Origin: Aplectana chamaeleonis
Taxonomy: Eukaryota; Nematoda; Chromadorea; Rhabditida; Cosmocercidae
Direction of reading: 5' to 3'
DNA length: 64,000 nt
Assembly (NCBI GenBank): GCA_029168955.1
Contig: JAPDOI010000145.1
Span: 620,001-684,000 of the forward strand
Shown here: in pieces, positions 38,101-52,900 of the stretch
Layout: each line of letters begins with the position of its first letter
Position numbering within the stretch: position 1 is the stretch's first letter
Made by a program: the position numbers and the translations under genes
Notes under the pieces: generated by a model
What the model was told of the DNA's origin: nothing
What the model saw: only the letters and a program-made list of their open reading frames with translations
The model's database searches: none

Positions 38101-41100
38101 GTTCTCTTAAACAAAATGGACGAGGTCAGTTCTAAAAAAGTTGTTTGAAATCACATACACTTACCATCTATGAAGAGTTCATTTCGTAGCCTTCAAGATG
38201 TGTTCTAAACGCTAAGTAGTTATGTAAAGCAACAGAAATCGTTTCTAATGATCGAGTCAAGGGCTACGTACTTACACGTTTGTAAAGGGGCTTTCAGAGT
38301 GGCATCGCCGCGAGATTCGCTGTTGCAGGGATTGTAAAAAAGATGGGGAGTGCTACGCAGTATCACGTAGCACTCCCTATGTTTTGTACAATACCTGCGA
38401 CAGCGAAGCTATCTGAAAGCCCCTTAACAGCGGTTGAGGTAACAAGCGGTAATACACAGGTCGATACTACTTGCAACTCACCGTCATCAACGTTCGGTTT
38501 TCCAAAACAAGCCGAGACGACGCAGCCGAGTTCCTCAATTTGTGTTGAGTTCTTTCTTGTGGTGCAGAAAAAAGGAAGCGATCAATACACTCAACGTACC
38601 TTCTTCTTCCTCCTCCGCAGCCTCAAAGTGGTTTTTGTCATAGGTTGAGGAACTGGGCGGCCTTCACAGGACTTGTTCAAAGGTCCATTGTAGTTAAGGA
38701 GGTAGGTCTCCTCGGGCACATGAACAAGTGCGCCGTGTCGTGTCCAGGAGCAGCACAGTCCGGGCGTGCGTCTTGTCGGCTGCTGTCGATCTTGTTGACG
38801 TAAAACATGAGCAGAGTAGGCACTGCTCCTAAGATAGGGTTCACAGCCGCCTTCTCCAGATATCCTCGAACAAACTGGGTGTGCTCCTCACGCAGAATAC
38901 GAAGCCTTTCCATGTTGGAGTCGGCCCATCTCTGTACATCAACTTTACGAGGAGCGTCTGCGAATGGCGTCCTAATCGACCTCTCTCTAATGGTCTTTAT
39001 AATTCTCTTTGTCGGATGGTTCGGCTGTCTCAGAACATCAATATACATCCGTTGTGCCTGAAGTTCACAATGCTTTTTGACTGGCAATATGCAGGCCTCC
39101 GCGTAAAGATGTTCTATTGGGGAGCTCCTTGCACAACCGGTAGCAATTCTAAGCGCAGCATTCTGTACACCCTTACGACTGTTTGTTTCTGTTCCGCGTT
39201 TTTGTGGAACCTTAGTGGCGGATCGAGAAGAAGACCAAGCAGCCTGGGGAATCTTTCTGCTGGCAAACGGTTACCATCCCATCTGACATCTGGGTGGTCA
39301 TCTGGGTGGGCACTGTGTTCCTTGGTGCTTGTTGTGAACACTGATACAGAAGACTTCGCAGGCGAGACTGTGAGCATCATATCGAGGAAGAGCTTCAACT
39401 CGACGAGATAGGCGCTGCTCTTGTTAGCGGCTACCTGCAGGTCATTGTCCTGGGACATGATGGTTATGTTGTGTGCGTACATAACAATCTTTATATCCTT
39501 TGATGGCTCGGGTAGATCCTCAAGATGCAGGCTAAATAGGGCAGGGGACAGCACAACGCTCTGCGGAACACCGGCTGCTGTTGGAATGCTATTGGATACG
39601 TAACTCTGGAACAGAACCTTGGCCCGGCGGCCTTTAGTAAATGCTGCAATCCATCGCTTCTGCCAGGATGGCAGCGAGGACTTCGGTCAGGTCGAAGGCG
39701 ACGGCCACCGTTCTTAGGGGCTTTTTCATTTCGAACCCATCGATCGCAAAGCTCACGATCTCCAATAGAGCAGTAGCAATAGAGTGAAGTTTCCTGAACC
39801 CAAGCTGATGCTGCTGTCGCTCATTTTTATCAGCCAGGTCCCTCACGATCAACTTTTCAGCTAATTCGGTGACGGGCGATGAAAGGCTAATTGGTCGAAA
39901 GCCTTTTGCCGTACTTTGGGACTTGCCTGGCTTTGGCAACGGTATCACATTGGCTGTCTTCCAAGCTTGGGGTAGAGTGCAGGTCCGGGAAGAAGTGTTA
40001 ATGATATCTGCAAGCATGGGTAGAAGTTCCATGGGAAGCTTCTTCAGGATGGCTGGGGAGATACCGTCAGGTCCGATAGTCTTCGAATTCCGCATTTCTT
40101 TGATAGCCTTTTCTACTTGGATTAGAGTAAAGGCCTCAGAAGCGTTCATGAGCGGCAACCATCTCAGCTCTCTAACCGTGACTCTGTTTTGAACGCCTCG
40201 CTTGGCACGTGTGATGAAGAAATTCTTGCCGAGTGCGTAAGCAGCCGCTTTCCCTGATTTGAAGACGTTCTCCTCGAACTCAGTAGCGGAGCTCATCGAG
40301 GGAGCGGACTTTCCGGAAATTTTCCTCAACACTTTCCACGTCGTAGTTCCGTCAGCCTTGAAATTCAGCTTTTCATTGAACTTCTCCCAGCTCTCCTTCT
40401 TGTTCTTGTCCAGGTCCTACATGATCTCATTATCCAGCACAGCTATATCCGGGTCTAGATGATCTCGGGTTCACTTCTCATCTCTGGTCCCTATCTTTTG
40501 CAGTATCTCCCTGTTGACATTGGGATAAAAGCTCTTCGCTCGACCCACAGAAATTGCTGCTTACATGGCCTTGCGGATGGCATTTGATAAATGACGCTCT
40601 TTCTGATTGACATCACCATTCCATGGGTATTCGACGGCATGGCTTAGTGCAACATCTCTTAACAGGGTACAGTCTGCTAGGCGTAAATTGATGTAAGAAC
40701 GATGAAGCAAACCAGAGTAAGGGGCAAGAGAGTCGGAGAGATCAATATAGACAAATATGGGAACGTGATCACTGGAAAGAGTTGTGGATGTGGACCACGT
40801 GTAAGCATAAGAAAGATTGGAAGACACAAGAGAGATATTTGGGCTGGAAGGTCGGCCGTTTGCAGGGAGACGAGTGGGCTGGTCATCATTGAGGATAACC
40901 AGATCGCACTCCTCAGCCCATTCCTCGACGGGGGGCAATTTGTTACAGGGGGAATATAGATGTTAAATAGAGATGAAGGCGTTTTGAGGGTGGGGGGTAG
41001 GTGGGCGGGAATCTACTCAAAGAGTATCGTCCTTAGGAGTATTAGGAATAATATGAGAAGGTAAAGCAGATTGCACGAAGGTAGGCACTACTCTCCCAAG

Positions 41101-43852
41101 AGCTGACCTTGGCATGTGATAAGTGATGTAGCCCGGAATGCTGGGTTGGGAATAAGTGGTAGATGGAGAGAGCTTGGTTTCTTGAACCATGATAACATCG
41201 GCGTAATGAGAACGTGCGAATAGAGAGAGTTCAGCTAATTTGGTGCGAAGGCCGTTGAGATCAATGTGAACAATGGAAAGGGGGCGGTCGCTAATTGACG
41301 AATCAGAGTTGCTGGGGGCGGAGCATAGAACACAACGAAAAGATGAGTCGTGATGCCTCACAGAACTGAGGCCCGAACAGGGGAGATGCACTCACCTTTG
41401 GCATCCGAAGCACTGTACGCTTATTTTATGCCACGTGGCTTCTTTGCTGCAGGTGGCGCATTGATACTTCTGCGCTGGATCTGGATTCCTCTCGACGCCG
41501 CCCCTTTGTAGTAAAATTCTTAGGAGAGCTGCGGCCGACCAGCACCTCTCCCTTGACAAGAACTCTTTTCGGAGGGGTTGACGTCGGTTTGCACGGAGGC
41601 GATCTTCTTTCCTCCACACTGTCACGGCACGAACGTACGATATCTCGGCAGCAACGTACCTTTAAAGTCTTACTCTAAAGCCAAGAAATGCTGAAAACCG
41701 ATCTGGCTCGCCCTGCAGAAAGCAAATGTGCGCAAATCTGTGAAATTATGTGTTCTTTTACTCTGGTGAAAATAACATATCAACTCCTATGTAGCTCGCT
41801 TTTGGCCATATTTCTTTGCGGTTTATTGTCTAGTTCACAGAAGGAGCGCGGAGTTCTCTTGATGGAACTTGTCACAATAGTTCACGAATCGTCCCTGCAA
41901 TGGAGGCAAGAATACGAACGTGTTGTCGACTCGATCCTTTACTATGCCCACGCAGCTGGAGTTCTCTCTATAAAGTGTGTCGTTTCTTTCAATGTTTTCT
42001 TTGTGCCAGCGATGACCAATAGTGCATTTTCAGTATGTGCGTGGAGGGTTTGGCTCTCACAGCGGATTTCACTTTGCGAACGATTATGGATCCGCGGAAG
42101 TGGACCTTTATTGAGGAAAATATTCCACTTATGGACTATAAAGGCGTACGAAGTCTATTCAAGTGGGATTTTCTCGTACAGTTGGCTTCATTTCCCTTTC
42201 GTACTCATTTTTTTTCCAAATTGTGCTGTTTTCTCAGGTGTTTGATATACCAGCAATTCAACAGTATACCAGCTCAGTTATCTCCTGAACAACGGCGACA
42301 GCTGTTGCCTGCTGAGAGGGTACGTCTGTTTGCATGTTGACTGTGGTATGGGATGTGATGCAGAAAAGTTTGATCTAGTTTTTTTCTCAAAACCTCGACT
42401 CGATGTTTTTCGGTTTTTCTCAGCTCCCTCTCTCCATGTAATCTTCCTAGACTGCATCAATTCTCGATCTTTTATTTATTTATTTATGTTTACATGTTTT
42501 AAACATGATTTATGTTTATGTTTATTTATATTTATTTATTATACGCCGTTGCCGACGCGCTCAAAAACAACGAAACAGCGCAAAGAAATCTTGGAAAGGA
42601 CAAAAATGTAAACTACAAAATAAAACACAAAGAAAAAAAACTCAATGCAACTATTCAGCGGCGGAGAACAAGACTAATGCTTTGATCAACAAATTATTAG
42701 AGGGCGACCCTAGTTAGAGTTAGGAGCTGGTAAAGGTATAGAGGAGACAGTAAGAAAGAACTGATGTAGTGCTAGAAGGCCGAAGTCATCAGTTTTTCCT
42801 GTTCCTGAGAACTCTGAAGTTTGTGTTGAAAGCGGCCCTACCCACGCGGGTTTCTCGGATCCATATAGGTCCTCCGACCACTGTTAGGAATCTGGGCAAG
42901 ATATCTTAAGATGATTTCAAGTCCCAATGGGTGATACGTGTAGAATAAGGCAAATAAGTTCCAAGCTGCAGACATCTGGCACCACATTTCGCTCTTTGAT
43001 GTATGAAGGAACTCGTATACGGCTCCGAACTGTAGTAGGGACGACCTCATGGATGTGGAATAGAAACTCAAAGATTGACACAACGTTGCTGTAGACATTA
43101 ATCACCAGAAAAAGAAAACTGTCCGCCACACCAAACACAGCCCAGCCCATCACATCAGGAGAAAAGCACATGATGCTCCCTATTCCAGTAATTGCCATGA
43201 GTCCATAGACAGCGTCCGAGACATGAGTTACATGAAAAAAACGTGGTAAAACGAAGGGCTAGAAATCCTGAATGCCCAACAAGGAAAAAAAGTCCAGTTT
43301 TTTCAATCTGCTACAAAAAGTCCCCACATTAGGAGCACAAAGCACATCTTTTGGGAGTTTTTCTAACCAGCGAGCACCGCGGTAAAAAAAGTGAGTAAAA
43401 GCCTTAGATTGGCAAGCCCGTTTTATCGAAGCGCAGTGAGTCGTGAACCCACCTGATCTTTCACGGTTTGGTCGAACGTCCAATACTTGCTCGCTCTAAG
43501 TCGACACTCCCCACGTAAGATACGAATGCAAAACACCGTATCATTTGAAACTCTACGATATAACAAGCTATTAACTTTGAACTATTGCAGTCTTTCTGTG
43601 TAACTAGGCATCGAACGAGGGTACCCAGGACTGGGAGCGACTCTGGAAATGAGAATGCGTGTAAACGTTTGTTGGACCTTCTCTAGTTTGATTTGGAGTT
43701 TTTCGCTCTGTGGGCTCCATGCCTGACTGCCATACTCAAGCTGGGGAAGAACGTATGTTTTGTTAAGTCTGAGGAAAATATGAATATCATTGCTATGTAT
43801 GTTCCCGAATAAGAAAAAGACTGTGCCCAGTGCTTTACGAACCGTTTCATGA

Positions 43853-43942
<90 letters not shown>

Positions 43943-46900
43943 ATTTATTTATTTATTTATTTATATTTATATATATATATATATATTTATTTATTTATTA
44001 CACAAGTTTACACTCATGTGAAAGAAAAAAAAGAAAAAAAATGAGACAAAAAAACAACCTCAAACGAAGTAGTCAAAGATGTAAACATTGTAACCAACTG
44101 GAACGAACAATAGTCAAAAGAGAAGAGCAGGATTCCGAGTAATCCAAGCGCTACGGAGGGATACTCGGCTGCCCCCCAGGAGCCAGTTTTACTCGTACCA
44201 AGTTTTTGAAGGCACCAAATTCGACAGGAATATTATCATTTCTACTGAGATCCTCGAATAATGGAATAACCCTATTCATGAAAAAGCAGCGTCGACATTC
44301 AAGGTTAGACACGGTGCGATGGAATTTTATCGGCCCTCCCCGAGTGACAGAGTCTCTCGTTCTTACGAAATCCCCAGGCCTTAGACCAAAGTTTACGTTG
44401 AAAAGGATTTGATGGAAGAGAAATTGGTCATTTTTCTTCCTTCTGAGAATCAGAGGCTCGAGACTAAAGAGTTCGTTTCTGTCAGCAGCGGAAGGCATTT
44501 GCCCATAGATAAAGCCATACTGTCTGATCAGAACTCTTCTAGTAAATTTGTTCTGTATCTTTTCCAATCTGTTTATATTCTTGAGTTTGGCGGGGTTGAA
44601 AACCGGGGTGCCGTACTCGAGTAGAGGCCTTAAATACGTGGTATAAGCATTGATAAGCACAGATGGATTGCAAGTTGACAAACCTCTAAAAATATTATCC
44701 ATAGCAAAAGCTGCTTTCTTCGCGATAGATTCACAGTGCTTATCAAAACTCAGACTTGTAGTAATAATGAACCCTAGATCAGTTATTTCATCAACTTCCT
44801 GGATCTGACAACCATCGACAATATATTTACTGTTAGCATTGCTATGACCCAAGAGGAGAACCTTCGTCTTTTCCTTTGCCAATGAGAGATTCCAATCACG
44901 AGACCAAGTACTAACAATGTCAATAGACTGCTGCAGTAAGATACAATTCTCTGGTTGGGAGACGTCCAGGTAGATCTTGATATCGTCCGCAAATGCACTG
45001 AAACCGGTGCCACAGGAATCGATAAGACCGGCGATTTCGTGAGTGTATATGTTGAAAAGGATGGGAGACAATACCCCCCCCCCTTGGGGCACACCGCTCA
45101 GGACTGGTCTTGGAATCGACCGAAAAGAGTCTATACAGACCGAGAATGTCCTATCAGTTAGGAATGAACGTATCCATGTAACTATTCGAGGATGAATCCC
45201 AACCATCAAAAGTTTTTGCAACAACTTGTCATGGGGAACCTTATCAAAAGCTTTGGCAAAATCAAAATAGATAACGTCTACACTCTTTCCATCGTCAAGA
45301 AGAGCTGTCCATTTATTAAGCGCTTCAATAGATGACGTCACAGTAGATTTACCTTTCTGGAAAACATGCTGGAAGGGAGAGATAACCTGATTTGATTCCA
45401 AATGAGTTACGATTCGTTTTTTGAGAATTTTTTCGAACAGCCGTGAGAAGATAGATGTTATACTGATTGGCCTGAAATTAGCAGGGTCAGTGAAAGGGTT
45501 TTTTTTTGGAATAGGGGTAACAAACGATTGCCTCCATTTGAGGGGGACCTCTCCAGACATAAAGCTCAGATCGAAAATGTACTCTAAAGGACCTGCAATA
45601 TCAAGAACGACCTGCTTGATGAAGGTAAGTGGTATGGCGTCGGGAGTCACAGAATTGGATGAAGGCCAGGCTAGAAGTTCCTTGATAATCTCGTCCTTGT
45701 GAAACCAACAGGAATCGGCCATAACGGCGAAACAATTGGAGACAGGTCGAGTATCCACCGGAGATGAGTCAGAAAACGACTCTTGAAAAACGTCCGCCAA
45801 CAACTCAGCTTTATTCCCAGCATTCCTCACCAATGTGCCACTAGGGCTTTTAAGGACCCCAACACCTGGTTTTTCTCGGAGTTTAGAGTTGATGAATCTA
45901 AAGAAGGAAAGTTTATCATTTGACCCGACAGCTTTCTTCTCAATATGGCTATTATACTTCTTCAATTTCCGAGTAAAACGTTCACTGATACTTTTGAACC
46001 GCTCCCAGACGTCAGCACAGTCGTGAATTTTAGCCAAACGCCAAGCCTCAGATCTCAACCGCTCAAGGGCGGATAAGTGCGTTGGAAGCTTCAGTTTACC
46101 ACGGCAGGAAGGTTCAAGAGGAACGAAAGTATCAATGCAGTGATGGATAATAGAAAGGAAAAGCTCGTCTTTTTCATCCACACTAGGAACAGTGCTCAGG
46201 GAACCAAACCAGTCAACATTTAGTAGATGGTTGCGAATAGCATCAATATTTGCTTTGCTGAAATTCCTTCTATACACCACGGGAGCATCCCGCCTTGGAA
46301 GATTTAATGCAAAATGAACGGTAGAGTGGTCACTGGAGCCCAACGGTGGAGATATGCTTAGAGAATTTACCATACAATTAGCATTACACAAAACTAGGTC
46401 AAGAACATGACCACCACGGGTCGACGCCCTGACATATTGCTCAAGGCTATGACTCGAGCACACAGTTAAAAAGCTTCTCGAGATGGAACTCACATTGGCA
46501 AACTCAGATGGTTCATTCCAATTGACATCCGGGAGGTTAAAATCGCCTGTGATGATTGAAGGCCAGCTACAAGAAATAAGGTCGCCGATGGTATTATACA
46601 GTTGCTCAGACAAGTTCGAAGTACAAGATGGTGTCCTGTACACAACTACAAAACGGATAGGTTTTAAATCAATTTCCAAGTCAGTGCAAAGGATTTCATA
46701 AGCATCAGGGACGGACTCCTGAAAGACAAGAACTGGACAAAAGAGCTTTCTAGCCATGAAAAGAACTCCCCCACCTTTTTTGCGAAGACGGTCAGACCTC
46801 AAAACCTCGTAATGCGAGCACCAGTCACCCAGTAGTGAGACCGACTCGACCCCACCGCATAACCATGTTTCAGTTAGAGAGATAATATCCGTGTCGAACT

Positions 46901-49900
46901 TTTGGAGCACGAATTTCACCGCATCTACGTTTTTGACCAAAGAACGAATATTGGTGACGATACATGTAAGACGGCACGAGTTTATCCGGGGATGGTTCAG
47001 CAGTTTCCCGAGCTCTTAACGGCTGGGTCACCTAGGGACAGAATAGAGGGGTAGCCACCGGGTCACTCGTTGACAAGATGGAAGAGAAAGGGCCGCGGGC
47101 GCCGACATTGCGGCGTTCCGCCTTACGCTTTTCCAATTCCTCTTTCGTCAGCGAGTGCCTAATGTACAACCCTTTAGTGTGAAACGACTTTAACCAATAA
47201 GCTCTATTACATACAAGGTTCGCATGGTGAGTGGTTGGCAATACAATCTTAACCAAACGGGGACGACCACCTAGCCTGCCCATGCGATACACAGAAACGG
47301 GGCTGCATTCAACATCGAGGTGATTTAGTAATTCGTGGATACGACTCTTATCATATGTCACTCTCTGAGATGGCAAGCTACCAGATGACTCAGATAAGCC
47401 AGAAATGACAATGGATCGCTGCCTTTCGTGTTCCATACAAATACAACCAGTGTTAGAATTTTCCGGAATGGTAGAATTGAGGCTTGAAACCTGAGAAAAA
47501 TCACGCACAGGATGATTGACGACAGAATTCCTAGTGACTTGAGACTTAAGAGCAGACAGTTCAGCTTGCAATGATGAATTTTCTTGTGACAACTGAGTAT
47601 TCCTAGTAACAAGCGCTTTATTTTCATCGACAAGTTCAGCATTTCGTGACATAATAGAATCGAAACTCTCTTTAATGGTCGAAAAATGACTTATCACTGC
47701 TTTCAAGTGTACAGGAAGGGAAGTGTCCTTCATCAGTTGATCGACAGCCATCGCAAAGTCCATCGGTTCCTGCGATCCAGCGTCAGTTGCACGACTTGCC
47801 GCAGCTCGTGTCTGAATATAGACTGGCGGGGAGCAGCTCGCGGCATGACAATAACAAGAGCCGTCGAAACGGGTAGACCTTATCTGGTGGCAGTTGAGGA
47901 AAGTGATGACGATTTTCGTACCCCGCCACAGAGGTACTCACAACTGTTCCACGACACGTTGAACTGGATACAGAACCAGAGCAGTTGGACACGTCCTCAG
48001 CATAGACGACAGGACCACATCGAGACCATACTAATTACCCAACCGCCAGATACCTCAAACTTGGGTAATTAAACCCAAGTTGTGGGAAAGCAATGTGGGA
48101 AGCAAAGTCCAAGTGGTCAGTAATAGTAACTCCCAAGTCTTTGACTTTATTGCTTATGTTTACAGTGATGTCACCGTATTTGTAATGTAAAGGCGGGCTC
48201 TTTCCCATGTGAACAACAAAGGTTTTCGACAGGTTTATGGGAATATCCCAAAGTTCTGACCACTCCATCAATCTTATAATCGATTCTGTCAGAGCAGAAA
48301 AAACCGCAGACTTGTCATTACTACTGTACTATCCATAAACTTTGATATCGTCCGCATACATTTGGACCTTAATAGAAGTGTGGGTTCTAAGCAGCCTCGG
48401 CAAGTTCAAGCAATAAATACTAAAGAGAAGAGGGGACAATACCCCACCTTGGGGGACACCACCAGGGCATGCAAACTGCGAAGAAAAACTTTTTTTCCAC
48501 TTTTACCCTCATTTTCCGTTCCTGTAGATACGAAGTAACCCATTTCAATAAACGACCATCAATACCTATCCGAATTAGGATTGACAATAGCTTAGAGTGA
48601 TTAACCTTATCGAAAGCTTTGGAGAGATCGAAGTAAATGATGTCCACAGAACGATTATTGTTCAATGCTGAACACCAATCAAATGTACTATCAATCATCT
48701 CCACGTTCGACTCTCTATGAACCTCGGCATCAGAATATTGGTGAATAGTTTGACTGTAGCAGGCACGAGGTGGTATGGTTTTATTGTAGACTAACGTTTC
48801 GGCGGTTTCGCCCTCTTCGGAGTCTGAAAAAGGTCGAAAAACAAGTGCGCGAAAAGCGCTTGAGGCATTCTGGATCAATGCGAGGGATCCTAATATCAAC
48901 CGGAAGGACGAAGGTATAAATATAACGCGGGAACTACAGCCCTACATCAGATTAGCCTTCTGATTTGGGGTACTGCCTTCTGATATCTCGGTACCCCGTC
49001 GTCTATCTACCGAATACCTGATGTTCCACGGACTTTGAAAAGGTATGTCACTCAGCTTCAAGCATCCCAGCCATTTGTTTGGAAAATTTTGTCTTGAATT
49101 TCTGTAGGGTAAAAAACTACGTTTGGCCGAGTAATTTTACACATAGATTCGACCTTTTTCAGACTCCGAAGAGGGCGAAACCGCCGAAACGTTAGTCTAC
49201 AATAAAACCATACCACCTCGTGCCTGCTACAGTCAAACTATTCACCAATACTATCAATCAATTGCGTTGTAGTGGAAGTGCCTTTCGAAAACCCGTGTTG
49301 TTCAGGCGGAAGTAGGCGGTGTCGCGAGAGCAAGTCCTTTATCCTTTCTCTTATTATTTTTTCAAATATTTTCATTGGTGTTGGTGTTATACTGATGGGT
49401 CTGAAATTTGTCACTAAGCATGAATTGGGAACCTTTGAAATTGCCATTACTTTAGCATTTTTCCACATTGAAGGAACAGTTTCAGTTAGAAGGGATATAT
49501 TGAAAATCATGGAGAGCGGTCGGTACAGGTTCGTAGCGCATTTTTGTAAGCTATCTGAGGTATCCCATCAAATGAGGCGGAAGCAGATGGTTTCAAACAC
49601 TGCAAATACTTCAGTATCTCATGGGGATCGGTATATATGGTTCCCATAGAGGGGATGGTCACACCGGAGATGAAATCACTATGAGTTGCCTCCGAAAAAA
49701 ACACTTATTGCAAATTACGAATTTTATTGCAGATTAGAGGCCTTCAAGTGACGTTGCGGGCTCACTCGCTGGTCGCGGGGAGTGCAGTGAAGTTGGGAAC
49801 TGCTACGCAGCGAAAATCGTGCCGCGCGATGTCAGCGAGAGTGGAACTTTCAGAATGGTCCAGCACCGCGAGATGGTTGCGACGATCGCGATGTCTCGCT

Positions 49901-52900
49901 AAGGAAATGACTTCGATCATTTTTGTCGCTCGCTTCACTTGCCGCTAATTTCGCGACATAACCAAGGCCAGACCCACTTCTCGCTTCGGGGAGCGTCGGC
50001 GCGAGTTTTGCAGCAATGCCACTCTAAAGGCCCCTATTGTTAAGAAGTTTGCCAAGAGCTTTTGTATGCATTTCGTATTCTTATTCTATATTTTCCTAGT
50101 TTTATCCCATCGGAATGGGTTTTTGGCCTTATCGGTCATACTCATTAAGAAATATCGAGCTCAGGCCTTTCTGTCATGCCTCACGTTACGTGCTGAGACC
50201 TATTCTATGAGCTTTCATCTTGTCTCGTACTCCTAGTATTTCACCATGCAAATATTATAGATTCTTCTCAAAATTCTGGATCCTGATCTCAATGTCATAC
50301 CACCAATCTTCACTCTGACGGAACTGAGCAGGGGAATACTCAAACGCGCCTATATGTTCCCTGTAGGTTTTTCTGTGCTCTGCTATTTCTTTGATTTTTG
50401 TGTTTCGCTGTTTTTAGTGTTTAACTGTGTCGTTGTTTGTATTTTCAGCGTTTGGCTCATCGTCTGTCCGAGTTGATCATGTATTTTCGTGCCGTCGCTG
50501 AGCTTAGCTATGTCATTGGGCGTTGTTTCCTCTTCCCACTTCCTGCACATCCATCCTTCACGGCGTCGGCGGCATCGTGTCGTATAGACCACTTGACTAC
50601 TCAGATTAGGTAGGTCTCTTTAAACGTTTCTTGATGTTTTGAACTGTTATTGGGTTTTCCGGGAATGTCTAGGCTGCAGTCCACGTCGGGATCTCCACAT
50701 GATGGTTGAATCGCCCCAGCGGTAAGCGTCCATGTGCCAGCCGCTATCACCCCCTTCCAGGACGCCCCGGGAACCTGTCGTTATGTATATCTCACCCCCC
50801 CCCATCCCTCAGCAAATTTCTCTCTGAAATAGCTGTTGTTTTCTTCGTTTTCAGCATCTCTATTCATTCAAGTCCGGTGGCATACATCGGTTGCAAATGA
50901 CGAAAGTTACAAGCCTCGGACAACTCGTCCTCCGTGCTTTCACAGCCTAATTTTTGAGGGCCATAACTCCGTTCCTACGGGATCTTGTACGATTCTAGAG
51001 ACATTATTGGAATCAGCGTGGGACAGTTTTCAAGGCAGACAAAAAACAGAAAAACTACTCCGAGGTTGGACTGTGCCTCTAAGCTAAACCTTTCACGATC
51101 GTCACCGCCATCGCGCTTGACTGTGGTCCAAGGTTCCGCATAGGAAGCGTTTGAATACAGGCTGAGAAAACAGTGTAATTGCTAGTGGATTCCCCATGTA
51201 TACATACATCAGAAGATCCTTTCAGTCACCGTGCTCCTTACCTTCCGTATAAAGCCGAACTTCGGGCTCCACAAACATACTTACTTTACACAGTCATTAG
51301 GCAACCGCGGGGAAAGGAAGTCCTATCGGTAAATGTTAACTCTTTACTCTTAGTTCATTGCGGCTTCCATTTTCCCACCTGATTTAGGGCCTTTTACGTC
51401 AAGTTACTCATGGTCGAACTCAGTGGGACGAGATTCTCTCAGTTCTTATCAGCGAAACCATGGCAGAAGTAAGTTTTGACAAGGGAAGGATCATTACATG
51501 CCGTTGCCATTCCAAATGAAATGTGCGTTTCTGGGATTAATTTTTGACGTAGAATTCGAATTTTTGCTGTGCGGCTGCGAATCATTTCTTTGAACTGAGT
51601 CATATGCGGTTTTAGCGCTTAACTCGTAGACACATCATAACGTGTAATCCATGAGTCTTTGTCGCCTCCTGAGATACACCGATGTGGTTTCTACACCGTG
51701 AATAATTCCATAGTGTGTTTTAACGCCGAATTGTTTTGCTATGATGAACGAGGCGGCGCGCCGTTATATACGAAGTCAGAGCCACACCAGACGTGACCGG
51801 CTGGCGCAGTGACAGTGGGTGCTGCAGCGAGGAATGAGGTCACGGGTTCGAATCCATGCAGCACTCGTAGTCTTTGCACTCTTGTAAAATACCCGTTTCC
51901 ATATCGTAAATGTAGAGGATTAGAAGTTTTATCGTGCGAGTCTTTTTGTACGAATATAAAGCGTTTTAGTGGTGAATATCTGATCCCGCGTTGGTGTTTT
52001 ACTCTGAAAATGATTGGACTTGCACCAAATCTATGGCTACGAGCACATGTGGTAATTGTGCACGAAATGTTCAAAACAAAGGATCGTCTCACAATGAGAA
52101 CAAAAAATTAAGTGGACTTTCGAACAATGATTAAAATCGCACAGGCCTACTAATTGAGGAGGGAGACAGTACTGAATCAGACTATACTAGATGTGCTAAT
52201 ACAAGCTGTGGGCAGCACATTACAAGAGAAGTCGCTTGAGGAGTCAGGTTGGAGTGAGAGCGGGCGGACAAAAATCAATATTGATGGGGGAGATCACGGC
52301 TCGGAAAAAAATGGGCTGATCCGACGCAAATTTCACAAACACATAGTTTCTCGAAAAAAGCTCTTTTTCTGGAGAACTACTCTAGGTTGTGGAAGCCAAA
52401 ATACCATTTTCCTATCGTAATCTACATTAATCAGTTTGAGTATTAAAAAAGAACATCAGATTCGTGTTCAGCGCGGGCGAAAAAAATTCCACCCTCGCAG
52501 CCTCACGCAGGTGGTGGCGCCCTCTATGAAACGTCGTAATTCACATCATTCGAAGCGCGAGCGGCACGCGCGATGCCTCAGCCTCCGTCTGCCCTCCGCT
52601 CTCTCTCTCACTGTCTCTAACCTCCGCTCCTTTACCAACTTTCACAGGAAACATGTGAATTTCGCCGTTTTATAGCCTATAACTCAATCCCACTTTTGGG
52701 ATCCCAAGTGTCGAGAAAAATCTTTTCCTCTGAATTTGTCCAGGGGGGTTATTTGGGGTGCTGAACACGAATATGAGGTCTGTTTCCGGTTTCTTCGAAG
52801 ATTTCTGTAGGTTACGGGAGGTGTAATGCCATTTTGCTATGGGAATCTATAAAAAGCTCACAATTTCTTTCAGAGATAGGTTTCGCAGCTGCAATGTAAA

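Larger units (their letters stand above)
44001..48060 (-). mobile_element. CR1-clade non-LTR retrotransposon with both ORFs open
   Basis: About 4 kb on the minus strand, antisense in MED23 intron 6: ORF1 (47,763-47,032), ORF2 (about 47,016-44,151), a 3' UTR of about 140 bp and a TAAA-rich tail. Neither ORF has a stop or visible frameshift. The 5' boundary near 48,060 is approximate and abuts another CR1 fragment. This is the best candidate in the window for a recently active element. Confidence 0.85.
42320..50260. other. MED23 intron 6 (7.9 kb), retroelement nest
   Basis: It contains a minus-strand CR1 3' fragment, a CR1 with open ORF1 and ORF2, a further CR1 fragment split by a foldback, and simple repeats. 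42,320-43,250 holds no identified element. Confidence 0.75.

Noticed and set aside
51795..51875. Functional tRNA gene
   Set aside because: The B box is exact, but the ends do not form an acceptor stem and the anticodon arm cannot be drawn convincingly.
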